This document shows, piece by piece, positions 1 through 8,187 of a stretch of 28,472 nucleotides of DNA. A program made the position numbers and the translations under genes. Positions within the stretch are counted from its first letter, which is position 1, and each line of letters begins with the position of its first letter. The notes beneath the pieces were generated by a model. The model did no database searches and was not told where the DNA came from. It worked only from the letters and a program-made list of their open reading frames with translations. Source of the stretch: CAYVBJ01 sp964415185 (lineage in GTDB: Bacteria; Bacteroidota; Rhodothermia; Balneolales; Balneolaceae); the NCBI GenBank assembly GCA_964415185.1, contig CAYPZI010000030.1, positions 1 to 28,472 on the forward strand. The letters are read 5' to 3'.

Positions 1-272
1 GATACGCTTCCCCGCTTGAGTTCATACTCATTTTCCCAAAATCCGGTTTTTGCTTCCGAGAGTGGTGCGGACAAATAGTACGTCGCCGGTTTGGCGCCAT
101 CAGCCAATGCACTCAATACAGCTCCCTGTAAGGCTGTAATTGTAAGAGGAAATGAAACATTTTCTATCCTGACGCCGGGATAAAACGTTTCTTTACCGGC
201 TTTTACAAAAGCAGCCATCGGGTTTTCAGAATACGGAACGTAGCTTTTTGCCAAATATCGATCCCAGTTCAT
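1..272 (-). CDS. Cytidine-deaminase-like protein lacking catalytic residues (partial, runs off the left edge)
   Basis: I read 90 residues from an ATG at 272; the rest lies outside the window. The N-terminal half has the cytidine deaminase pattern: a YVPYSENPMAAF stretch (residues 11-22, compare the family's APYSxFxVGAA), then GVRIENVSFPLTI (33-45, compare GxNVENASYGLTI). At the position of the family's C-A-E motif (zinc cysteine and catalytic glutamate) the protein reads T46-A47-L48. There is no cysteine in the 90 visible residues, and no PCxxC at the usual distance. It therefore keeps the fold signature but cannot use the known zinc chemistry, so it may be a binding or structural homologue. 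Its ATG overlaps the TGA of the upstream NagZ-AmiE-like gene (ATGA), which suggests translational coupling. Fold assignment is fairly secure; function is unknown. Confidence 0.7.
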   Translation of the reverse strand, partial: MNWDRYLAKSYVPYSENPMAAFVKAGKETFYPGVRIENVSFPLTITALQGAVLSALADGAKPATYYLSAPLSEAKTGFWENEYELKRGSV

Positions 273-3196
273 GGGCGTGTGATTGAGTTTGTAATTGCGT
301 TTGCGACTTCACGTCGTATCTCACTGATTCTTTTTCCGAATGACCGGTACGGATAAGTCCGGTTGGTGAGTAATATGATTGCCAGGTTCTGCTCAGGGTC
401 AATCCAAAGGCTCGTTCCGGTAAAACCCAAATGGCCGTATGTATTCATGCTTGTGCCGTTTCCGGCTGTACTATTTTCATCGCTTTTTCTGTCAAAGCCG
501 AAACCCCTCATATTGAAAGGTGACTGACGGGAGGTAAACTCTTTTACTACCTCTTCACTCAAATATCGGCGGCCCGCATAGACCCCGTTATTCAAAAGCA
601 TCTGGGCAATTTTTGCGATATCACCTGATGATGAAAACAGGCCTGCATGTCCGGCTACACCATCCATGAAGTAAGCCCGTTCATCGTGTACCCTGGCCTG
701 GACTTTTCCGCGGCCATATACCGTATCGATTTCCGTCGGCGGGATGCGTCCGCTCATCCAGGTTCCTGCGCGGTCAGGATTGAAACGGGTACTTGCCAGC
801 CCCATGGGAATATAAAACCGATCACCCGCATAACGGTCGATGGGGCTGCCGCTTACAATTTCCACAATTTCTGCTAATAGTATGAATCCCAAATCGCTGT
901 ACAGGTATTTTGAGCCCGTCTCATACTCCAAAGGCTCATTTTTGATAGCTTGTATCAGTCGATCCCTGTTCCTGAGTTTATCCACATACTCTTTAAAAGC
1001 CGGCAGGCCGGAATTATGCAGCAGCAGGTTCCGGATGGTGATATCATTCTTCAAAGGTGTATCAAATTCTTTAATGTATTCCGAAACGTTATCATCCAAA
1101 TCGATCTTGCCTTCATCGTAGAGTTTCATTACGGAAAGGGTTGTAGCAAGAACTTTGGTAAGAGAGGCCAGGTCATAGACGTCTGCTTCACTCACAGCCT
1201 TTGTTTTGGTGTAATCATGATAACCGTAGCCCCGGTTCCAGGCAAGTACGCCGTCTTTTACCGCCGCAACCACGCCTCCGGGAAAAACGGAATCCAGTAT
1301 AGCTTCCTGCATAACCAGATCCAGTTTTAACAGAGAGTCAGAGCTTAATCCGGCAGATTCGGGCTGATCAAGCCTCAAGGCTGATTGCGATATCTTCAAT
1401 CCGCTGCCAAGCTGATGTTCATCATCGATGTGGATTGGGAGTTTGCCGGCTATTTCCGATGCTCCAAAAAGGGCAGGGACCGTCTGGCTGATTTGCTCGC
1501 TGCTGGCTGACCAGGCCATTACCTGTGCATTTGCATCCGGCAGGTCTCTCACGATATAGGGATTGCCGAAAGCTATGAGAACAGAAGGCTTTTCAAGCCT
1601 CATAAGCTGCCGCAGTACGGCCAGATGTTCCTGCTCGAGCTGGACCGGCTGTCCGGATCTGACTCTGATAAAAGAGCCTACGATGATCAGGTCAGATTGA
1701 GATGCATGATCGATCATTTTGGTGATTTCCATAGAGCCGGTTCGTTCGTCCAGTAGAAAAAGGGAAGATTTCGAATGATATTTTCTCAATTCGCGAATGA
1801 GTGTCTCTCCTTCCGATTCGGCTGATTCATCAGCAACGGCGATAACCGTGATCGAAGGAAAATCAATTTCTCTGACAGGCAGTATTTCATCCCGGTTTTT
1901 GAGAAGTGTTGCGGATTCGCGGGCAAGGCGTCCGGCGATCGCCTTGTAGAGCGGGGTATTAATAGAGTAACTGAGTGATTCAATATCAACAAAACGATTC
2001 TCAAATAGCTGATGCTGTTTTTTCAGGGTAAGTATTTTCTTAACTGAGGAATCAATTCGGGCTTCTGTAATAACGTGAGATTTAACTGCCAGTTCAGTTT
2101 CATGAATGGCTGTAGCGGGGTCGGTGCTCATGAGCATCATATCGGCACCTGCCAGCAAGGCACGAATAACAGCATCGCCGGGTGAAAATTTCTCTGTGAT
2201 TCCTTTCATGTCGAGGGCATCCGTTACAACCAGTCCACGGAAGCCAAGCGAGTCTACCAACACATTTTCAAGTATGTTTTTATCGAGTGTACCGGGAATA
2301 TCCGGTTGTAAACTGATTTCGGGAAAGGCAATATGAGCGCTCATCACGCTTGAAAGCCCGTTATTAATCGTGACTCTGAACGGAACCAGTTCAAGGGTGT
2401 CAATCCTGGAATAGTCGTGGTTAATAACCGGCAATGCGAGGTGCGAATCGGTATCCGTATCGCCGTGGCCGGGAAAATGTTTGGCGGTGGCAAGCAATCC
2501 CTCACTATGCACACCGTCGATAAAAAACTGTCCGAATCGGGCTACGATTTCAGGATCGGCAGAATATGACCGGACATTTATAACGGGGTTTTCCGGGTTG
2601 TTGTTCACATCCAAAACAGGGGCAAATATCTGGTGAACCCCTAATGCGTGTGCTTCGCGTGCGGTTATTTTACCCTTCAGATATGCATTACTCAGTTTTT
2701 GAGAGGCAGTAATGCCCATTGCAGGCGTAAATCTTGTGGTACCCTGAACCCGCATGGCCGCACCAAATTCCATATCCTGTGTAATCCAGAGAGGAAGTTT
2801 GGAGATGGACTGAAGCCTGTTTGTGAGTACACCCTGATCATAAATGTTTCCTCTCATGAAAATCAGCCCGCCTGGCTGCTGGTTTTCAATAAGCCGTTTC
2901 AACCTTTGAAAATTCAGATCTTGTTCGTTTTTAAATGTTCCGGTTACGGGAACTACAAAGAGCTGGCCGATCTTTTCACGGAGACTCATTGAATTCAGAA
3001 GTGAGTCAACATCTGTGCCGGGAGAAAGGTTTACAGGAGATCCGGGATCAGTTGGCTGTTCAGGCTGATTGAGAACCGGTATGGAATCATTTTCAGCTAT
3101 GAAATCACCGGGTTCAGATATCAGGGGTTCTCCGCTTTTACAGCCCTGGAATACCAGGATTAAAAAAAGAATTTGCAGAACGGCTGTGCTCTTCAC
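269..3196 (-). CDS. GH3 beta-N-acetylglucosaminidase fused to beta-lactamase-fold amidase, lipoprotein (NagZ-AmiE type)
   Basis: A 975-residue two-enzyme fusion. Residues 1-19 form a lipoprotein signal ending FQGC, so the protein is probably membrane-anchored outside the cytoplasm. Residues about 60-400 are a GH3 domain of the NagZ type: KHFPGHGDTD (239-248), the D-S-H catalytic dyad motif (250-252) and the nucleophile in VVTDALDMKG (D326). Residues about 425-600 resemble the GH3 C-terminal sandwich. Residues about 610-970 are a class-C-beta-lactamase-like serine hydrolase: S678-L-T-K681, Y766-S-D and HLGFTG (922-927). In Bacillus subtilis NagZ and AmiE act in sequence to remove GlcNAc and then the peptide from MurNAc; fused versions are known in Bacteroidota. 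The amidase specificity here is inferred from architecture. The start is GTG; no in-frame ATG exists just upstream. It lies 103 bases after the acylase gene, perhaps in the same transcript. Confidence 0.88.
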   Translation of the reverse strand: MKSTAVLQILFLILVFQGCKSGEPLISEPGDFIAENDSIPVLNQPEQPTDPGSPVNLSPGTDVDSLLNSMSLREKIGQLFVVPVTGTFKNEQDLNFQRLKRLIENQQPGGLIFMRGNIYDQGVLTNRLQSISKLPLWITQDMEFGAAMRVQGTTRFTPAMGITASQKLSNAYLKGKITAREAHALGVHQIFAPVLDVNNNPENPVINVRSYSADPEIVARFGQFFIDGVHSEGLLATAKHFPGHGDTDTDSHLALPVINHDYSRIDTLELVPFRVTINNGLSSVMSAHIAFPEISLQPDIPGTLDKNILENVLVDSLGFRGLVVTDALDMKGITEKFSPGDAVIRALLAGADMMLMSTDPATAIHETELAVKSHVITEARIDSSVKKILTLKKQHQLFENRFVDIESLSYSINTPLYKAIAGRLARESATLLKNRDEILPVREIDFPSITVIAVADESAESEGETLIRELRKYHSKSSLFLLDERTGSMEITKMIDHASQSDLIIVGSFIRVRSGQPVQLEQEHLAVLRQLMRLEKPSVLIAFGNPYIVRDLPDANAQVMAWSASSEQISQTVPALFGASEIAGKLPIHIDDEHQLGSGLKISQSALRLDQPESAGLSSDSLLKLDLVMQEAILDSVFPGGVVAAVKDGVLAWNRGYGYHDYTKTKAVSEADVYDLASLTKVLATTLSVMKLYDEGKIDLDDNVSEYIKEFDTPLKNDITIRNLLLHNSGLPAFKEYVDKLRNRDRLIQAIKNEPLEYETGSKYLYSDLGFILLAEIVEIVSGSPIDRYAGDRFYIPMGLASTRFNPDRAGTWMSGRIPPTEIDTVYGRGKVQARVHDERAYFMDGVAGHAGLFSSSGDIAKIAQMLLNNGVYAGRRYLSEEVVKEFTSRQSPFNMRGFGFDRKSDENSTAGNGTSMNTYGHLGFTGTSLWIDPEQNLAIILLTNRTYPYRSFGKRISEIRREVANAITNSITRP

Positions 3197-3299
3197 TTTG
3201 TCAAATGATTTATGGTTGTTAGTAATGTGATGTGATATGGAGCAAATGGTTTTAAGTATAGTCCGGTTAATTCAAAAAGTTCAGTATGGTTAAACCTGT

Positions 3300-5597
3300 C
3301 TAATTTGGAATTATTTTAAAATGCCTCAGGCTGACTTCATTGAACAAAGTGCTGTCTTGGTAAAAATAGCGATAATTTCCCTGAAGCCACATATCGGTTT
3401 GATCGCCAAAATGATCCGAAAGCGGATTTCCCGACTGGCCTGTTGGCAAGACCGACCATGTTCGGCTCATATTCGAAAGGTCTGCAACTCTTCGAATGGA
3501 TGGCCCAAGCACTTGTTTATATGGTGTATTCCAGTCGTATTGCCCGTTGTTAATGCTCATTCCATGGCCTTCCGAAGGAAAAGGTCCTTTACTCATCAGG
3601 TTGTTGACAATCAATTTCAGGGTTTCAGGAGCAGTGGTATCATCGGCTGCTTCGGCAAAAAGCGGAGGCCGGAAAGAGACAGTGTGCAGTTTTTCCCATC
3701 TCCATTCAAAAGCATCCCGGTCAAAATTATCACGCAGCCAATCGATCGCCTGCTGCATGCTTAACCTGATCATATCGTTCCTGGTTTCATTCTCAGGAGT
3801 ATCGATATTGTCAAAAAAGCTGCTTCCATCCTGTAAAAACCTGCCAAGAATACGAACAGGCAAACTTTCCAGACGAATAAAATTGCGGTAAGCTTCTTCG
3901 CCAAACTCGTCTTTTAGCGTATTTTCGGATAAAAACACAAAAAATACATCCAGCAAAGATGCAGCTGTAGATGATCTTTCGTATTTATAATTCCAGTTTT
4001 CAAAATAGGGAAAAACGATACTGAAATCGTATCCTTCAGTTGACTCCCGCAGCACAGGCAAAATAATTTCTGTTATTACCTTGGCATGTTCCGAGTAGCT
4101 GTCGTTCTGCATCGCCATAAAATATTCGGCATCTGCCTTATCAGGCCGGAGTAAATAATCGGAAATCCGCAATATTCTTGACGGCGGTTCCCAAAAAGTT
4201 GCCAGGTAATGAGGGTAACTGTCCGTATATAGCTTATTATTCGCATTGGCAATCCAGCCGGATGGCGGATTTATGACCCGCGGCAGTTCTTCGTAAGGAA
4301 TCCAGCCTGACCAGTCGTATGACGGATCCCATCCGTTTCTGAAAAGGATGGGGTCGTAGTCTCTGACGGGAAGTTTGGCGGCACTGAACATCGCGATATT
4401 GCCGCTTGTATCGGCGTAAATAAAATTCTGGCCGGGTACCTCAAAATCCCGCAAAGCATCCTGGAATTCTGAAAGCGACCCGGCAATATTGGTTTTGTAA
4501 AGAGCAGCCAGCTCATTGCTGATTTCATGTCCCGTCCAGCTCATGGTAATCACNNNNNNNNNNNNNNNNNNNNNNNNNNNNNNNNNNNNNNNNNNNNNNN
4601 NNNNNNNNNNNNNNNNNNNNNNNNNNNNNNNNNNNNNNNNNNNNNNNNNNNNNTGGTGGTCATTCTGGCCAACAATGATGAATGGAGCACCTGCAACGGT
4701 GGCTCCGGACATATTTTTCCCATCCAATGAGAGATGAACTTCATACCATTTGCCGGGCATATCCAGGCCGAGATGCGGGTCGCCGGCCAGCAGAGGATAG
4801 CCGGTGGTTGAACGTGTGCCATCAATTACCCATGCATTACTGCCAACCGATGAACCGTTTCGCTGCATCAGGTTTCTGTACTTGAATTCAAGATCCAGAA
4901 ACGGGAGCAGGGCTTCGGAGTATTGCCTTGAATCGGTTTCGTTCATGGTTGTTGGCAGCCTGTCGTCATACCGAGGATATAATTCACGCATTTGCCCGGT
5001 TGAGAACCGGCTTGCAAGATATCCGTAAGTCACTTCACTCCACCAACTCACATTCAGTTCCCACGCCATCATTCTTGCCACAGCATAAGAGTGAGCGGGA
5101 GTCCATTGAAGCGGCTTTATCCCGGTAAGAGAAAATTCCGGCGGCAGATTGTCAGGATTCTCTTCGATCCAGGCATTAACTCCTTCAGAGTACCACTGCA
5201 AAATTCTGTTTATGGAATCGGGTGCGGCCTCTTCAATTTTTTTCCCCATCTCGTAAAAACCGATTGTTCGTTGAAATTGATCGAATTCTATAAGATCTTC
5301 GCCAAAAAATTCAGCAAGCCGGCCTTCGGCAACAATCCGGGATAAAGTTAACTGCCATAACCGGTCGCGGGCGTGCACATAACCAACGGCAAAGTAAAGG
5401 CTTTGCTCGGAACCGGTATAGATGTGAGGTACTCCAAACGTATCCCAGTAAATATCAACCTGTTGGTCAGGTCCGTCCAAAACAACCTGGCCGGTATAGC
5501 CGGGCAAGGGCTTGTAAAATGTCCAATAGATCGCCAGTCCACCAAATCCGGCCAACAAAATCAGTAAAAAAACCAGTACCTTTAAGAATGAATTCAT
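3300..5597 (-). CDS. Penicillin acylase family protein (Ntn hydrolase), interrupted by an assembly gap
   Basis: Penicillin amidase/acylase family: secreted or membrane-held precursors that self-cleave to expose an N-terminal serine and then hydrolyse amides such as acyl-homoserine lactones, beta-lactams or acylated peptides. I place the start at the ATG at 5597 (MNSFLKVLV); an in-frame TTG at 5654 would add 19 polar residues before the signal. Residues 4-24 form a transmembrane or signal segment. The A-chain part contains VPHIYTGSEQSLYFAVGYVH. The processing site is G-S-N-A-W with predicted nucleophile S253, followed by LLAGDPHLGLDMPGKWYEVH and GAPFIIVGQND. Downstream are WTGHE, VPGQNFIYAD, GWIANANNK and SEGHGMS. 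A run of 100 Ns lies between GQND and WTGHE; the family usually has more residues there than the 33 implied. The substrate cannot be told. Confidence 0.88.
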   Translation of the reverse strand: MNSFLKVLVFLLILLAGFGGLAIYWTFYKPLPGYTGQVVLDGPDQQVDIYWDTFGVPHIYTGSEQSLYFAVGYVHARDRLWQLTLSRIVAEGRLAEFFGEDLIEFDQFQRTIGFYEMGKKIEEAAPDSINRILQWYSEGVNAWIEENPDNLPPEFSLTGIKPLQWTPAHSYAVARMMAWELNVSWWSEVTYGYLASRFSTGQMRELYPRYDDRLPTTMNETDSRQYSEALLPFLDLEFKYRNLMQRNGSSVGSNAWVIDGTRSTTGYPLLAGDPHLGLDMPGKWYEVHLSLDGKNMSGATVAGAPFIIVGQNDHXXXXXXXXXXXXXXXXXXXXXXXXXXXXXXXXXXVITMSWTGHEISNELAALYKTNIAGSLSEFQDALRDFEVPGQNFIYADTSGNIAMFSAAKLPVRDYDPILFRNGWDPSYDWSGWIPYEELPRVINPPSGWIANANNKLYTDSYPHYLATFWEPPSRILRISDYLLRPDKADAEYFMAMQNDSYSEHAKVITEIILPVLRESTEGYDFSIVFPYFENWNYKYERSSTAASLLDVFFVFLSENTLKDEFGEEAYRNFIRLESLPVRILGRFLQDGSSFFDNIDTPENETRNDMIRLSMQQAIDWLRDNFDRDAFEWRWEKLHTVSFRPPLFAEAADDTTAPETLKLIVNNLMSKGPFPSEGHGMSINNGQYDWNTPYKQVLGPSIRRVADLSNMSRTWSVLPTGQSGNPLSDHFGDQTDMWLQGNYRYFYQDSTLFNEVSLRHFKIIPN
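4554..4653. other. Assembly gap (exactly 100 N)
   Basis: A block of exactly 100 N inside the acylase coding region, the usual placeholder for a scaffold gap of unknown size. Reading frame is kept across it by the placeholder length, which carries no biological meaning. Confidence 0.98.
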
Positions 5598-5694
5598 TAA
5601 AAAAAGATTAATTGACCCCGGAAGTTTATCATCTTTTTTGAACAAGTTTGACAATAAACATTCACTTTAAAAATATAAAATAAGACTCTCTATT

Positions 5695-6549
5695 ATGAAT
5701 GACATAAAAAAAGTAGCAGTAATCGGCGGTGGCACGATGGGAAATGGAATTGCACATGTATTTGCACAGAGCGGATACGAAGTAAGGCTGGCAGAAACAT
5801 CAGATGAGCTTGCAGAACGGGCACTTTCTACCATAAGGAATAATCTGCAGAGAATGGTGAAAAAGGAAAAAATCACAGAGATGGATCTGAATGAAACAAT
5901 GGATCGCATCACAACAGCCACCAGTGTTGAAGAGGCGGTTTCCGAAACGCAGCTTGTTATTGAAGCGGTACCCGAAAGTTTCGTGATTAAAAAAGATGTA
6001 TTTGAAACAATTGACGAACATGCCCCGGCCGATAAAATTCTGGCAAGTAATACGTCATCAATTTCAATCACCAAACTGGCTTCAATAACATCGAAACCGG
6101 AGAATTTTATCGGCATGCATTTCTTTAATCCTGTACCTGTAATGAAGCTGGTTGAGATAGTAAAGGGATTTGAAACATCTACCCAAGTTTATGAAACGGT
6201 AAAATCACTGGCAGAGAAAATAGGCAAAGTGCCGGTTCCCGTGAATGATTACCCCGGATTTGTTTCAAACCGTGTTTTGATGCCGATGATAAACGAAGCC
6301 ATTTACTGCGTCCATGAAGGGGTTGCCGAGCCGGAGCATATTGATGATATTATGAAGCTGGGAATGGCACATCCCATGGGGCCGCTTCGCCTGGCTGATT
6401 TTATCGGCCTGGATGTGTGCCTGGATATTATGAAAGTTCTTTATGAAGGATTTCGTGACCCAAAATACAGGCCTTGTCCGCTGCTCATAAAAATGGTGGA
6501 TGCCGGAAAACTCGGTGACAAAACCGGCGAAGGTTTTTTCAAACACTAA
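5695..6549 (+). CDS. hbd: 3-hydroxybutyryl-CoA dehydrogenase
   Basis: NAD(P)-dependent oxidation of 3-hydroxyacyl-CoA to 3-ketoacyl-CoA (or the reverse) in short-chain fatty acid, butyrate or PHB-type metabolism; cytoplasmic. The 284 residues match the usual length. The Rossmann motif GGGTMGNGIAHVFAQSG occupies 11-27. The active-site region reads SNTSS (118-122), then MHFFNPVPVMKLVEIV (141-156) with catalytic H142 and E154, and a downstream SNR (191-193). The C-terminal dimerisation domain carries GPLRLADFIGLD and the family ending GDKTGEGFF. No Shine-Dalgarno precedes the ATG, as for most genes here. The threonine aldolase gene follows after 17 bases, so the two are probably co-transcribed. 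The gene is divergent from the acylase across about 100 bases. No thiolase or crotonase neighbour is visible to fix the pathway. Confidence 0.93.
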   Translation: MNDIKKVAVIGGGTMGNGIAHVFAQSGYEVRLAETSDELAERALSTIRNNLQRMVKKEKITEMDLNETMDRITTATSVEEAVSETQLVIEAVPESFVIKKDVFETIDEHAPADKILASNTSSISITKLASITSKPENFIGMHFFNPVPVMKLVEIVKGFETSTQVYETVKSLAEKIGKVPVPVNDYPGFVSNRVLMPMINEAIYCVHEGVAEPEHIDDIMKLGMAHPMGPLRLADFIGLDVCLDIMKVLYEGFRDPKYRPCPLLIKMVDAGKLGDKTGEGFFKH

Positions 6550-6566
6550 AATCAAACAAAATATTT

Positions 6567-7586
6567 ATGATTGACCTGCGCAGCGATACCGTTACGCGTC
6601 CAACCGCAGAAATGCTGAAAGCAATGACATCTGCCGAAACCGGCGACGATGTTTTCAGGGAAGATCCCACTCTTATCCGGTTTGAAAAAAAAATGGCCGG
6701 CCTTTTTGGGAAAGTGGCCGGATTGTTTGTGCCCAGCGGGACCATGAGCAATCAACTGTGCCTAAAGGTGCTGACAGAGCCCGGTGAAGAAGTAGTCATC
6801 GACGAGCTCGGGCATGTATTCAACTATGAAACCGGTGCTGCTGCACATTTATCGTCCGTTCAGATACGGCCGCTGAAAGGTTTTCGCGGCAAACTTAATA
6901 CCGATCTTATTTCAGGGGCGATAAGAACCAGGAATAACTGGGACCCGATTACGAGTGTCATCGCCGTTGAAAACACAACAAACAAGGGAGGCGGAGCCTG
7001 TTACACCAAATCTGAACTTACCGCCATCAAACATCTTGCAGATAAGAATAACCTGTTTGTTCATCTCGACGGTGCAAGAATCTGGAATGCGATAACGGCA
7101 ACCGGAATAGAACCTGGTTTTTTTGGTACGGTATCAGATACTATTTCAATCTGTTTTTCAAAAGGGCTCGGCGCACCCGTAGGATCAATGATGCTCTCTT
7201 CTGATGATCGAATTGAGAAAGCGAGGCGGTTCAGGAAAATGTTCGGAGGCGGAATGCGTCAGGCGGGGCTCCTGGCGGCGGCTGCCGATTATGCCGTGGA
7301 AAATCACTGGGAGCTGCTCGAAGAAGATCACAGAAGAGCCAGGCAACTGGCTGAGGTTATATCCGAAAAGAAAGGCCTGAATATCGATCCCTGTACAGTT
7401 GAAACCAATATTGTTATCTTTGATGTAGCGGACAAAAGTGCGGATTACGTCCTGAAACAGCTTGCGGATGAGGATGTGATGATGGTGCCGTTCGGCCCCA
7501 AAACCATCCGGGCTACTTTTCACTTTCAGGTTGATGATTCGGATTTGAAAAAAACTATTGCGGCTGTGAGGAATCTGGTATTATAG
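6567..7586 (+). CDS. ltaE: Low-specificity L-threonine aldolase
   Basis: PLP enzyme that splits L-threonine or L-allo-threonine into glycine and acetaldehyde; fold type I, cytoplasmic. The 339 residues match the family. The N-terminus MIDLRSDTVTRPT is diagnostic. Further signatures are GDDVFREDPT (26-35), the PSGTMSNQ phosphate-binding loop (56-63), H83 stacking over PLP, HLDGAR (166-171) with D168 for the pyridine nitrogen, and SICFSKGLGAPVGS (194-207) with K199 as the Schiff-base lysine. The end ATFHFQVDDSDL matches the typical R...H substrate-binding tail (R315). It starts 17 bases after hbd. The nearest terminator candidate is about 220 bases beyond the stop. Nothing looks truncated. Confidence 0.94.
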   Translation: MIDLRSDTVTRPTAEMLKAMTSAETGDDVFREDPTLIRFEKKMAGLFGKVAGLFVPSGTMSNQLCLKVLTEPGEEVVIDELGHVFNYETGAAAHLSSVQIRPLKGFRGKLNTDLISGAIRTRNNWDPITSVIAVENTTNKGGGACYTKSELTAIKHLADKNNLFVHLDGARIWNAITATGIEPGFFGTVSDTISICFSKGLGAPVGSMMLSSDDRIEKARRFRKMFGGGMRQAGLLAAAADYAVENHWELLEEDHRRARQLAEVISEKKGLNIDPCTVETNIVIFDVADKSADYVLKQLADEDVMMVPFGPKTIRATFHFQVDDSDLKKTIAAVRNLVL

Positions 7587-7771
7587 ATTCCTGCTATCGG
7601 GAGATATGTAAGGCCAGTGTCGTGTCAATGATAAATTATCGGTTTTGTTATTGGGCTTTGAAGGATGATTTTTTCGAAGAAACACTACATTTATACAAAC
7701 ATTTTTAGACTCGATTATGGCCCTTCCTGTCTCAGACTTACAGCCTGATCTGCGTATAGTTATCTCGCTTA

Positions 7772-7823
7772 CCCAAGGCGCTGCCTTGGGCTGAGTTGTT
7801 TCAGGCTTTCAGCCTGTTTTTTT
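7772..7823. repeat. REP-like paired hairpins
   Basis: Two perfect short stems stand close together: CCCAAGGC/GCCTTGGG with a 3-base loop (7772-7790), then CAGGCT/AGCCTG with a TTC loop (7802-7816) and seven T. Paired GC-rich hairpins in AT-rich intergenic DNA resemble the REP elements mobilised by Y1 transposases (RAYTs) that are common in Bacteroidota. No transposase gene is present in the window. REP identity is inferred. Confidence 0.55.
7802..7823 (+). terminator. Intrinsic terminator candidate after the hbd-ltaE pair
   Basis: A perfect 6-bp stem (CAGGCT, TTC loop, AGCCTG) is followed directly by seven T on the plus strand. It lies about 215 bases after the ltaE stop, and may act as a terminator even though it is part of a repeat. 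Confidence 0.45.
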
Positions 7824-7977
7824 GGTCTATCTGAGTCCAGCGGCAAGTGTGCAATTTTTAACCACTGAATTGTGTTAAGTCAATGTTCAAATGTGGGTTG
7901 AAATCTGACAGGTTTTGAGTTGACATCACAATTGTTTTTTTGAAACCGCCAGGATTCAAGCACGAAGGTTGTTCGAT

Positions 7978-8087
7978 GCAGAAACTCAGCGGAAATCAGC
8001 GCATAACACTGCGAAAATCTGCGAGAACAAAAAATCGGGGTGCTGTTTCTCGCAGATTTCCGCGGATGGTGGCGCTGAGTTTCGCAG
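7978..8087. repeat. Large imperfect palindromic repeat (about 110 bases)
   Basis: Outer arms GAAACTCAGCG (7981-7991) and CGCTGAGTTTC (8073-8083) are exact complements. Inner arms AAATCTGCGAGAA (8015-8027) and TTCTCGCAGATTT (8047-8059) are also exact, over 13 bases. Between them are partly paired stretches, so the whole can fold into one long cruciform or RNA hairpin with a loop of about 19 bases. It looks like a dispersed intergenic repeat of the CGCAGATTTCCGCGGA type. No second copy is seen in this window. Confidence 0.7.
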
Positions 8088-8187
8088 AAGGTACTCCTGA
8101 ACAGAAGCTTTTGTTTAGCCGGTTTGTTTTCACGATGAGGGTCGCAAAATTATTTACTTTAATTATTTTGACTTCCTCCGGGGATAA

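Larger units (their letters stand above)
7587..8187. other. 601-base gene-free interval with hairpins and a large palindrome
   Basis: No convincing gene. The interval separates ltaE from a convergent serine hydrolase gene. It holds a REP-like hairpin pair (7772-7823) and a long imperfect palindrome (7978-8087). An open frame of 87 codons across 7940-8203 is a by-product of the palindrome: its composition is unlike the neighbouring proteins. Confidence 0.7.

Noticed and set aside
5598..5654. In-frame TTG at 5654 extending the acylase by 19 residues
   Set aside because: It puts a charged stretch before a normal signal segment; the ATG at 5597 gives a typical N-terminus. Not excluded.
5648..5679. 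TTGACA...TATAAA pair before hbd resembling a sigma70 promoter
   Set aside because: The spacer is 20 bases and the organism appears to use TAnnTTTG-type promoters; the region is AT-rich, so the match is weak.
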